From: Alphaproteobacteria bacterium UBA2964
GTDB taxonomy: Bacteria > Pseudomonadota > Alphaproteobacteria > MPNO01 > UBA2964
Length of the DNA stretch: 13,075 bases
Assembly: GCA_002348425.1 (NCBI GenBank)
Contig: DEBE01000255.1
Location: forward strand, 1-13,075
Direction: 5' to 3'
The translations under genes were made by a program, and so were the position numbers. The notes below the pieces were generated by a model that was given only the letters and a program-made list of their open reading frames with translations, did no database searches and was not told the DNA's origin. Numbering within the stretch: the stretch's first letter is position 1; each line of letters opens with the position of its first letter. Positions 7,440 through 13,075 of this stretch are shown in pieces.

Positions 7440-8009
7440 TTATTCTAAGCCTATAGAAGTATCCTTTTTCTCAGCAACATCGTCTTGTGTGACATTTTCC
7501 TGAGTTGATTTATCACTTGCGACGTCTTCAGGGGTTAATTCCTCAATTTGAGTAATTGCCTCCTCTTCTGAACGCGCGACATTAGCAGTGACTTCTACGC
7601 TGACTTCCGGGTGCAGTCTTACAATTATCTCATGCATACCTATTGTTTTTATAGGGCGGGCCATTTGCACCTGTTTGCTGTCAATCGTATATCCAGCCTC
7701 GGTAATTGCTTGGGCAATATTGCGAACGGTAACTGAACCGTACAATTGATCATTGTCACTCGCTTGACGAACTATGGTGACGGTAAGACCATTCATTTTC
7801 TTGGAAACAGCATCTGCTTCTTGTTTGTGCTCAAGGTTTGTAGTTTCAAGTTGAGCTCTCTGAGCTTCAAAAAATTCCCTATTTTCGCTCGTTGCCCTTA
7901 AGGCCTTTTTTTGTGGTAGGAGATAATTCCTTGCAAAGCCAGGACGTACTTTTACTACGTCACCCATTTGGCCTAATTTTTCAATTCTTTCTAGTAGAAT
8001 TACTTCCAT
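7440..8009 (-). CDS. rplI: 50S ribosomal protein L9
   Basis: A 189-residue ribosomal protein L9, a two-domain protein of the large subunit that binds 23S rRNA near the L1 stalk and affects translational fidelity. The N-terminal signature is unmistakable: VILLERIEKLGQMGDVVKVRPG, here seen as its two parts EVILLERIEKLGQMG and VVKVRPGFARNYLLP. It is followed by the charged connecting helix and the C-terminal domain (GSVTVRNIAQAI). The body ends near residue 150, and about 40 further residues form an acidic, low-complexity tail; such tails are common on alphaproteobacterial L9. AGGAG lies 8 bp before the ATG, which overlaps the DUF2232 stop by one base (TAATG). It is the last ribosomal gene of the rpsF operon. 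Confidence 0.97.
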   Translation of the reverse strand: MEVILLERIEKLGQMGDVVKVRPGFARNYLLPQKKALRATSENREFFEAQRAQLETTNLEHKQEADAVSKKMNGLTVTIVRQASDNDQLYGSVTVRNIAQAITEAGYTIDSKQVQMARPIKTIGMHEIIVRLHPEVSVEVTANVARSEEEAITQIEELTPEDVASDKSTQENVTQDDVAEKKDTSIGLE

Positions 8010-8944
8010 TACCTATTCTCCTGATTTCCGCCCGGTATGGTGTAACGTTTTCTTAACGATACCCATTGTTCCAGAACACCCAATAAAACAACAATGGCTG
8101 ACAACCAACCAACAATTATAAGTAGTATATATACTCCCGCAAGCACTGCACCACGCAATGCGACTCGGTGTGATAGATTGTGTATAACCGCTAGACCCAA
8201 AAGAAAAAAGGGTGTTGATAATAATGGAGCGGCATTACGCCCAACATCACCTAAAAGTCCTGGTATCAAGGACGACAATATAGAAATAGCCAAGGCTATA
8301 CTCATCCATCCGGGTAGGTTGAAGTTAGAATAAGCTGGTCGAGGCCGGATGGCATAACCAAATCGACAGAGGAGATTTTGCGCAAGAGTTGCATTTATTA
8401 TGGTAATTAATAGCCATACCGATAGAAGCATTCCGGTAAGATATTTTGCCATCACCTGAATTAAAATTGTGGCTTGTGGACTGCTGGCGGGCACTTGAGA
8501 AAAAACGTTTTGCAGTAATCGTTTTGATGCGCCCGACAACCCTTCGGCTTCTCCTAAAACTGCAATGGATATTATACCAAGAATTAAAAGTCCGCACCCT
8601 GTTAACCAACTTAATATCAAACCAATTGGATACCATTCTATCTCACTTGGCATGATCCCTTGACGAGAAAATAAAGCCTGACGGACGACGATAATCGTAG
8701 GTATTACTGCTATTACCAAAAATATCCCGACGGCTTTTGAATGTAGCCCAAAAAAAATACACCCAATCGCTATCGCAGAGGAGATTAAAACCGGGATTAA
8801 TCCCTTTGATAGACCAACTAACAATAGTGGAATAGCGGATATGTAAGTCAACGCAATGGCTCCGGGAGATCCTGTTCGGATGGCAAGAAACAGTAACCCA
8901 CAGGCTAGCCCACCGGCGAGGGTAATGAGGAACCCCCTATTCAT
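8009..8944 (-). CDS. DUF2232 multi-pass membrane protein
   Basis: A 311-residue, strongly hydrophobic inner-membrane protein of the DUF2232 family, which in alphaproteobacteria typically sits between rpsR and rplI. The N-terminus (RGFLITLAGGLACGLLFL) leads into about eight membrane segments spread over most of the length. The short basic C-terminus ends in GGNQENR. No catalytic motif is visible and the function is unknown; distant similarity to small-molecule transporter S-components has been suggested for related families, but nothing here proves it. The ATG at 8944 lacks a clear ribosome-binding site and starts 20 bp after the rpsR stop. The stop overlaps rplI by one base. Its fixed place in a ribosomal operon suggests constitutive, growth-linked expression. 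Confidence 0.82.
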   Translation of the reverse strand: MNRGFLITLAGGLACGLLFLAIRTGSPGAIALTYISAIPLLLVGLSKGLIPVLISSAIAIGCIFFGLHSKAVGIFLVIAVIPTIIVVRQALFSRQGIMPSEIEWYPIGLILSWLTGCGLLILGIISIAVLGEAEGLSGASKRLLQNVFSQVPASSPQATILIQVMAKYLTGMLLSVWLLITIINATLAQNLLCRFGYAIRPRPAYSNFNLPGWMSIALAISILSSLIPGLLGDVGRNAAPLLSTPFFLLGLAVIHNLSHRVALRGAVLAGVYILLIIVGWLSAIVVLLGVLEQWVSLRKRYTIPGGNQENR

Positions 8945-8964
8945 GTTTCAGCGTACCGGTATTT

Positions 8965-9198
8965 TTATTCGACAACAAAAGGAAGTAAAGCGAGGTTTCG
9001 AGCACGTTTAATAGCACGGGCAAGTTCCCGCTGCTTTTTTGATGAAACGGCAGTTATCCGTCTAGGCACGATCTTTCCACGCTCGGAAATAAATCGTTGG
9101 AGCAACTTAACATCTTTATAATCGATTTTTGGCGCATTAGGTGATGAAAAAGGACAACTTTTTTGCCGCCTAAAAAATGGTTTTCGACTACCCCTCAT
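8965..9198 (-). CDS. rpsR: 30S ribosomal protein S18
   Basis: A 77-residue small-subunit protein that binds 16S rRNA as a heterodimer with S6. The sequence is diagnostic: a basic start with [10 protein letters not shown], then [16 protein letters not shown] and [15 protein letters not shown], then [14 protein letters not shown]. Only one cysteine (Cys15) remains of the zinc-site cysteines of some S18 forms, as is usual in alphaproteobacteria. The ATG overlaps the rpsF stop by four bases (ATGA), implying coupled synthesis of the S6:S18 pair. Confidence 0.97.
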   Translation of the reverse strand: MRGSRKPFFRRQKSCPFSSPNAPKIDYKDVKLLQRFISERGKIVPRRITAVSSKKQRELARAIKRARNLALLPFVVE

Positions 9199-9671
9199 GT
9201 TTGTTCTCCTGTCGTATTTTCATCATCTGCATTTTTTTCATCTGCAGTAGTATCAGGATTTTCATTTTCTTCAGGTGTTTCTACTTGAGTTGTCTCATTT
9301 GCGATATGTTCGACATTATTTTCTTGGTAGCTTCGCTCATCTCGTGAATGTTTATTTTTCATCATGATTGACGGGTTGTTACTTAACTCATCCACCCTGA
9401 TTGTCATAAGACGCAGCACATCTTCGTTTAATCGCATATTACGCTCATATTCCTTTACCGCATCGGACGGAGCATCTAAAGCTAACATTGCATAGTGCCC
9501 GCGGCGATTTTTTTTGATTCGGTAGGCTAAGCTTTTTAAACCCCAATACTCAGTCTGAACTACTTTACCGCCGCCTTCTACGACAATATTAGACATACTT
9601 TCAGCTAGCGATTCTACCTGTGCTGGTGAAATATCTGGCCGTGCAATGAACACGCTCTCATAGTAAGGCAC
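9195..9671 (-). CDS. rpsF: 30S ribosomal protein S6
   Basis: A 158-residue ribosomal protein S6, partner of S18 on the small-subunit platform. The start [19 protein letters not shown], the centre [19 protein letters not shown] and the helix [19 protein letters not shown] are clear family marks. The S6 fold ends near residue 100. The remaining ~55 residues are polar and rich in Glu, Asp, Asn and Thr, without recognisable fold, as in several alphaproteobacteria. The start codon is GTG at 9671; it is decided by a strong GAGGAG (9685-9680) 8 bp upstream and by the family N-terminus. It is the first gene of the minus-strand operon, preceded by a roughly 120-base leader containing inverted repeats. 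Confidence 0.96.
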   Translation of the reverse strand: MPYYESVFIARPDISPAQVESLAESMSNIVVEGGGKVVQTEYWGLKSLAYRIKKNRRGHYAMLALDAPSDAVKEYERNMRLNEDVLRLMTIRVDELSNNPSIMMKNKHSRDERSYQENNVEHIANETTQVETPEENENPDTTADEKNADDENTTGEQT

Positions 9672-9705
9672 GTTCGAAACTCCTCATCAAAGTACATTTA
9701 TTAAA

Positions 9706-9722
9706 ATTTAGTCGAACTAAAT
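9706..9722. repeat. 7-bp inverted repeat in the rpsF leader
   Basis: ATTTAGT and ACTAAAT are exact inverted copies separated by 3 bp. In the rpsF mRNA this would form a short AU-rich hairpin about 35 bases before the start codon and upstream of the ribosome-binding site. It could act in translational control, or be chance in AT-rich DNA. Confidence 0.45.
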
Positions 9723-9736
9723 ATATAAAACTTAAC

Positions 9737-9760
9737 TGGTTTGAAATATAAATTAAACCA
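9737..9760. repeat. 6-bp inverted repeat in the rpsF leader
   Basis: TGGTTT (9737-9742) and AAACCA (9755-9760) are inverted copies around a 12-bp AT-rich spacer, giving a second possible hairpin in the rpsF leader RNA. Known S6:S18 leader motifs carry a CCG trinucleotide that binds S18. I find no CCG on the minus strand between the candidate promoter and the gene. Confidence 0.35.
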
Positions 9761-9780
9761 ACTAAAGCCGACTAAAAGCC
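9761..9780. repeat. Tandem decamer repeat
   Basis: ACTAAAGCCG is followed directly by ACTAAAAGCC, then ACT, giving ACTAAA at exact 10-bp spacing; a third ACTAAA lies at 9716. One helical turn of spacing would suit a DNA-binding protein on one face, but the element also lies inside the predicted rpsF leader RNA. Confidence 0.4.
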
Positions 9781-9795
9781 ACTCTAGGGCGCGCA

Positions 9796-9823
9796 TATAT
9801 ACACGAATATAGCTTATACGCAA
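9796..9823 (-). promoter_or_regulatory. Candidate promoter of the rpsF operon
   Basis: On the minus strand TTGCGT (9823-9818) and TATATA (9801-9796) are separated by 16 bp, with TG near the extended -10 position. Transcription would start near 9789, leaving a leader of about 118 bases before rpsF. The surrounding DNA is AT-rich, so other TATA-like hexamers compete. Confidence 0.45.
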
Positions 9824-9842
9824 GTATATCAAATTACCTTGA

Positions 9843-9858
9843 TGAACTTGACAGTTCA
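9843..9858. repeat. Inverted repeat upstream of fabD, candidate operator
   Basis: TGAACT and AGTTCA are exact inverted copies around TGAC, a 16-bp element centred about 32 bp upstream of the fabD -10 box. It includes a TTGACA hexamer (9848-9853), but that stands 26 bp from the TATAAT, too far to be its -35. The position suits a regulator site. Confidence 0.4.
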
Positions 9859-9876
9859 GGACACTCAGCTATCACT

Positions 9877-9885
9877 TGCTATAAT
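9877..9885 (+). promoter_or_regulatory. Extended -10 promoter of fabD
   Basis: TGCTATAAT is a perfect extended -10 element (TGn plus consensus TATAAT), a type that can work without a good -35. Transcription would begin near 9892, about 23 bases before the fabD ATG and just upstream of its AAGGAG ribosome-binding site (9900-9905). Confidence 0.6.
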
Positions 9886-9914
9886 TTTTAAGCCTATTAA
9901 AGGAGATAAGATTT

Positions 9915-10856
9915 ATGTCCATTGCGTTACTGTTTCCCGGGCAAGGTTCACAGGCCATAGGAATGGGTGCTGCCCTTTCTGAGGCATTCCCTGAAGCAAA
10001 GCAAACCTTTGAGGAGGTTGATGATGCTCTGAACCAAAATCTTCGAAAAATAATTTTGGAAGGGCCAGAAGAGCTGCTGACAATGACTGAAAATGCCCAA
10101 CCTGCGCTAATGGCTGTAAGTATCGCAATCATGCGTGTGCTAGAAAAAGATGGAGGGTTTGAAATTTCAAGGCAAGCTTCCTTTGTTGCTGGCCACTCTC
10201 TTGGTGAGTATAGTGCATTGGCTGCAGCGGGGAGTTTTTCTCTTTTTGATACCGCGCTCCTTCTACGACAGCGCGGAAAGGCTATGCAAGAGGCCGTTCC
10301 CTTAGGTGACGGTGGCATGGCTGCTTTGCTTGGAGCAAATATAGAGTCCGCTACCGAACTTGCCGAAGCGGCTTCTGAGGGTGAGGTGTGTTCCCCTGCA
10401 AATGATAATGCCCCTGACCAAGTTGTTATATCGGGTACTACTGGAGCAATAGATCGTGCTGTCCAACTAGCGCCGGATTTTGGAATTAAGAGGGCTATTC
10501 CGTTACAAGTAAGCGCCCCTTTTCATTGCAGTTTGATGGCACCAGCTGCCGCAGTAATGGCCGATGCTCTCCAAAAAGTTACAATTTCACCACCGCTATT
10601 ACCCTTAGTATCTAATGTATCAGCTAGGGCAATTCAGGAGCCCGATACAATTCGTCGTAACTTGGAAAAACAAATTACAGCTATGGTACGCTGGCGTGAA
10701 TCTATTTTAGAAATGAAAAAAGAAGGTGTGGATAAAGTTGTAGAAATCGGCTCTGGTAGGGTTCTATCGGGTTTAATGAAAAGGATAGATAAAGAAATTT
10801 CAGCCATATCGGTAAACGACCCTGATAGTATAGAAAGTTTTCTCAATTCTATTTAG
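9915..10856 (+). CDS. fabD: Malonyl-CoA:ACP transacylase
   Basis: A 313-residue cytoplasmic enzyme that moves the malonyl group from CoA to acyl carrier protein, supplying fatty-acid chain elongation. The N-terminal FPGQGSQ (residues 7-13), the nucleophile elbow GHSLGEYSA with Ser95, Arg120 in RQRGKAMQ and the catalytic His204 in PFHCSLM are all present, so it should be active. The length is typical. AAGGAG lies 9 bp before the ATG. It is the first gene of a plus-strand fab cluster and is followed 19 bp later by fabG; its product loads the ACP encoded two genes downstream. An extended -10 promoter and a candidate operator lie upstream. Confidence 0.97.
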   Translation: MSIALLFPGQGSQAIGMGAALSEAFPEAKQTFEEVDDALNQNLRKIILEGPEELLTMTENAQPALMAVSIAIMRVLEKDGGFEISRQASFVAGHSLGEYSALAAAGSFSLFDTALLLRQRGKAMQEAVPLGDGGMAALLGANIESATELAEAASEGEVCSPANDNAPDQVVISGTTGAIDRAVQLAPDFGIKRAIPLQVSAPFHCSLMAPAAAVMADALQKVTISPPLLPLVSNVSARAIQEPDTIRRNLEKQITAMVRWRESILEMKKEGVDKVVEIGSGRVLSGLMKRIDKEISAISVNDPDSIESFLNSI

Positions 10857-10875
10857 CTTAATTTGGAGATAGGTC

Positions 10876-11613
10876 ATGTTTGAACTCAAAGGTCGGTCTG
10901 CGCTTGTTACCGGTGCTAGTGGAGGAATTGGTAGCGCAATTGCAAAATTATTAATTGAAAGAGGGGCTACAGTTTCAATTTCTGGACGTAATGAGGCTGC
11001 TCTTAATAAACTTGCCTTAGATTTGGGAAAACAAGCACACGTGTTGGTTGCAGACTTAAAAGATAAAGGTAGCACGGAAGATCTAATCCATGCAGCCCAC
11101 AGTGAAATGGGAGGTTTAGATATCCTAGTAAATAATGCAGGTTTAACTCGTGATGGATTAGCAATTCGAATGAAAGCAGAGGATTGGAAAGCAGTACTTG
11201 AAGTAAATTTGACTGCGGGATTCAGGCTTGCTCAATCTGCGGTCAAAATTATGTTGAAAGCCCGCTACGGACGTATTATCAATGTTACTTCCATTGTTGC
11301 ACAGACGGGTAACCCTGGGCAGGTAAACTATGTAGCATCCAAAGCAGGAATGACCGGTTTAACAAAATCTTTGGCAGCAGAAGTTGCTTCACGTAATATA
11401 ACAGTTAATTGTGTTGCTCCAGGATTTATTGAAACCCCGATGACCGAGGCCCTCTCAGATTCTCAAAGAAAAAATATGCTTGAGAGAATTCCTGTCAGTA
11501 GATTTGGAGAACCTGAAGACGTTGCCGCGTGTGTATTATTCCTCGCTTCTATTGAAAGTGGATACTTGACAGGGCAAACTCTGCATGTAAATGGGGGCAT
11601 GGCAATGATATAG
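10876..11613 (+). CDS. fabG: 3-oxoacyl-ACP reductase
   Basis: A 245-residue NADPH-dependent short-chain dehydrogenase performing the first reduction of each fatty-acid elongation cycle (3-oxoacyl-ACP to 3-hydroxyacyl-ACP). The cofactor motif TGASGGIG (residues 12-19), NNAG (86-89) and the full tetrad Asn111, Ser139, Tyr152 and Lys156 (YVASK) are visible. The C-terminal LTGQTLHVNGGMAM is typical of FabG. The length is standard. GGAG lies 8-9 bp before the ATG. Its place between fabD and acpP separates it from the many other SDR paralogs. Confidence 0.97.
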   Translation: MFELKGRSALVTGASGGIGSAIAKLLIERGATVSISGRNEAALNKLALDLGKQAHVLVADLKDKGSTEDLIHAAHSEMGGLDILVNNAGLTRDGLAIRMKAEDWKAVLEVNLTAGFRLAQSAVKIMLKARYGRIINVTSIVAQTGNPGQVNYVASKAGMTGLTKSLAAEVASRNITVNCVAPGFIETPMTEALSDSQRKNMLERIPVSRFGEPEDVAACVLFLASIESGYLTGQTLHVNGGMAMI

Positions 11614-11625
11614 GTGGCCGTTAAA

Positions 11626-11679
11626 TATAATATGGATTGTGCGTTTGGCCCTGATTCGACATAAAATCGCGTATTATGT
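11626..11679 (+). promoter_or_regulatory. Possible acpP promoter and inverted repeat
   Basis: The 109-bp gap between fabG and acpP holds a TATAAT (11626-11631) without a matching -35. It also holds an inverted repeat, ACATAA (11659-11664) and TTATGT (11674-11679), with a 9-bp spacer. Acyl carrier protein is needed in far larger amounts than FabD or FabG, so a separate promoter here would make sense, but the evidence is weak. Confidence 0.3.
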
Positions 11680-11722
11680 GTTGATAAATTTGGTTTATTA
11701 TTTTTAACAAAGGAATGCTGGT

Positions 11723-11962
11723 ATGAGTGATGTAGCAGATCGCGTCAAAAAGATAGTTGTAGAACATTTGGGAGTAGACGAAGAAAAGGTAATAGATGGT
11801 GCTAGTTTCATTGAGGATTTAGGTGCAGATAGCCTAGATACGGTAGAGTTGGTAATGGCCTTCGAAGAAGAATTTGGTTGTGAAATTCCAGATGATGCGG
11901 CAGAAAAAATCCTAACAGTTAAGGATGCGATTTCCTTTATTAGTGAAAACTCTGATTGTTAA
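11723..11962 (+). CDS. acpP: Acyl carrier protein
   Basis: A 79-residue, very acidic four-helix protein that carries growing acyl chains on a phosphopantetheine arm. The attachment site is Ser37 in [18 protein letters not shown], the classic motif of fatty-acid-synthesis ACP. Length and composition match housekeeping AcpP rather than a specialised carrier. AAAGGA stands about 9 bp upstream of the ATG. It sits between fabG and fabF as in most bacteria. Confidence 0.98.
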   Translation: MSDVADRVKKIVVEHLGVDEEKVIDGASFIEDLGADSLDTVELVMAFEEEFGCEIPDDAAEKILTVKDAISFISENSDC

Positions 11963-12014
11963 TAAATTTACCATTTTCTCTGAAAAGTTTTACAACGTTA
12001 ATTAGAAAATCCTA

Positions 12015-13075
12015 ATGAGACGTGTCGTCATTACCGGCATTGGGTCGGTTACTCCGCTAGGCTCAGGTGTTGAGTACTCTTGGCAGTCTTTGCTGAAAAG
12101 TCATAGTGGTATTGACAAAATTCAAAGTTTCGACGTTTCTGATCTTCCAGTAAAAATAGCTGCGGAGGTTCCCCTTGGAATAGAAAGTGATGGAAATTTT
12201 GACTTTAGGCGCTGGGTGAGTGATAAGGATAGACGGAAAAATGATGCGTTTATAATATTTGGAATTGCCGCAGCAACTCAGGCTATAGAAGACGCGGGCT
12301 GGAAACCAGAACGAGAAGAAGACCTTTGTCGAACTGGTGTAATTATAGGCTCTGGGATAGGTGGTTTACCCGGGATCTACGATGCGTCCGTGGCCCTATA
12401 TGAGAAAGGTGCCCGCCGGGTTAGTCCGTTTTTTATCCCTTCAACATTAATTAATTTAGTGTCGGGCCAAGTATCAATTCGATTCGGCTTCAGAGGACCA
12501 AATCACGCTGTCGCTACTGCCTGTTCCACCGGCGCACATTCAATCGGTGATGCTGCAAGGTTAATTCAGTTTGATGACGCTGACGTGATGGTAGCTGGAG
12601 GTGCTGAGGCAGCAATCTGTCCACTCGGTATAGCAGGTTTTTCTGCTGCGCGTGCGCTTGCTGGTAAGTTCAATGAACGGCCTAAATTTGCATCGCGACC
12701 CTGGGACAAAGACCGAGATGGTTTTGTTATGGGTGAAGGAGCGGGTGTTTTAGTTTTAGAAGAACTTGAGCATGCGAAACAACGTGGTGCAAAAATCTAT
12801 GCAGAAATTGTGGGTTATGGACTGTCAGGCGATGCGCACCATGTCACAGCCCCTGCCGAGGATGGCGCAGGGGCTAAGCGTGCTATGGAAATGGCACTCC
12901 TAAGAGCCGGTTTAAACCACGATGAGGTAGATTATATCAATGCACATGGTACATCGACTCCTTTAGGCGATGAGATAGAGTTAGGTGCGGTAAAACGTTT
13001 GTTTGAAGATAGCGCTTACAACCTCTCAATGTCATCAACGAAGTCATCAATTGGTCATTTATTAGGTGCTGCTGG
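12015..13075 (+). CDS. fabF: 3-oxoacyl-ACP synthase II, 3'-truncated by the window edge
   Basis: The condensing enzyme KAS II, which extends acyl-ACP by two carbons from malonyl-ACP. From the ATG at 12015 (MRRVVITGIGSVTPLG) 353 codons are present with no stop, so roughly the last 60-70 residues lie outside. The catalytic residues are visible: Cys170 in TACSTGAHS, His311 in NAHGTSTPLGD, a Lys in SSTKSSIGH, and His348 in the same stretch. The KAS II identity rests on its place after acpP and on overall similarity to FabF. The ribosome-binding site is weak. It follows acpP by 52 bp and is probably cotranscribed. Confidence 0.96.
   Translation, partial: MRRVVITGIGSVTPLGSGVEYSWQSLLKSHSGIDKIQSFDVSDLPVKIAAEVPLGIESDGNFDFRRWVSDKDRRKNDAFIIFGIAAATQAIEDAGWKPEREEDLCRTGVIIGSGIGGLPGIYDASVALYEKGARRVSPFFIPSTLINLVSGQVSIRFGFRGPNHAVATACSTGAHSIGDAARLIQFDDADVMVAGGAEAAICPLGIAGFSAARALAGKFNERPKFASRPWDKDRDGFVMGEGAGVLVLEELEHAKQRGAKIYAEIVGYGLSGDAHHVTAPAEDGAGAKRAMEMALLRAGLNHDEVDYINAHGTSTPLGDEIELGAVKRLFEDSAYNLSMSSTKSSIGHLLGAA

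Noticed and set aside
9848..9885. TTGACA and TATAAT as a standard promoter pair for fabD
   Set aside because: The spacing is 26 bp, too long for one sigma-70 promoter; the extended -10 alone is the better reading.
9872..10318. 148-codon minus-strand open frame inside fabD
   Set aside because: It is antisense to a clear fabD with all catalytic residues, has no recognisable domain and would cross the fabD promoter.

Overview
The window most likely comes from a moderately AT-rich alphaproteobacterium. The evidence is a DUF1489 protein, a DUF2232 membrane protein lying between rpsR and rplI, an alphaproteobacterial-type S18, and the pair of divergent blocks rpsF-rpsR-DUF2232-rplI and fabD-fabG-acpP-fabF. 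A free-living, possibly marine, lifestyle is inference only. No RNA genes, insertion sequences or CRISPR arrays were seen.

Layout: (1) Bases 1-1185 (+) hold the 3' part of an SLC13/DASS-type anion transporter. (2) Bases 1284-1718 (+) encode a DUF1489 protein, which meets the next minus-strand gene at a 12-bp palindrome made by both stop codons. (3) Bases 1725-7331 (-) form a catabolic block of seven genes. Read in its own direction it is 2-oxopent-4-enoate hydratase, acylating acetaldehyde dehydrogenase, 4-hydroxy-2-oxovalerate aldolase, 4-oxalocrotonate decarboxylase, two Rieske ferredoxins and a ferredoxin reductase. The first four are in the canonical dmpEFGH order. (4) Bases 7440-9671 (-) are rpsF-rpsR-DUF2232-rplI, tightly overlapping. 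(5) Bases 9672-9914 form a divergent control region. (6) Bases 9915 to the right edge (+) are fabD-fabG-acpP-fabF, with fabF cut by the edge.

How the genes work together: the four enzymes form the end of the 4-oxalocrotonate branch of aromatic meta-cleavage. 4-Oxalocrotonate is decarboxylated to 2-oxopent-4-enoate, hydrated to 4-hydroxy-2-oxovalerate, split to pyruvate and acetaldehyde, and the aldehyde is oxidised to acetyl-CoA. The two ferredoxins and the reductase are the electron-transfer half of a Rieske non-heme-iron ring oxygenase, but no oxygenase subunit, ring-cleavage dioxygenase, semialdehyde dehydrogenase or tautomerase is in the window. The block sits directly behind rplI without a clear terminator, so it may be partly read through from the ribosomal operon.

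Start codons: for three genes (ferredoxin 2, acetaldehyde dehydrogenase, hydratase) the longest open frame begins at TTG. I chose an internal ATG for each on family N-terminus and ribosome-binding-site evidence. The aldolase is trimmed from GTG to ATG, and rpsF starts at GTG behind a strong ribosome-binding site.
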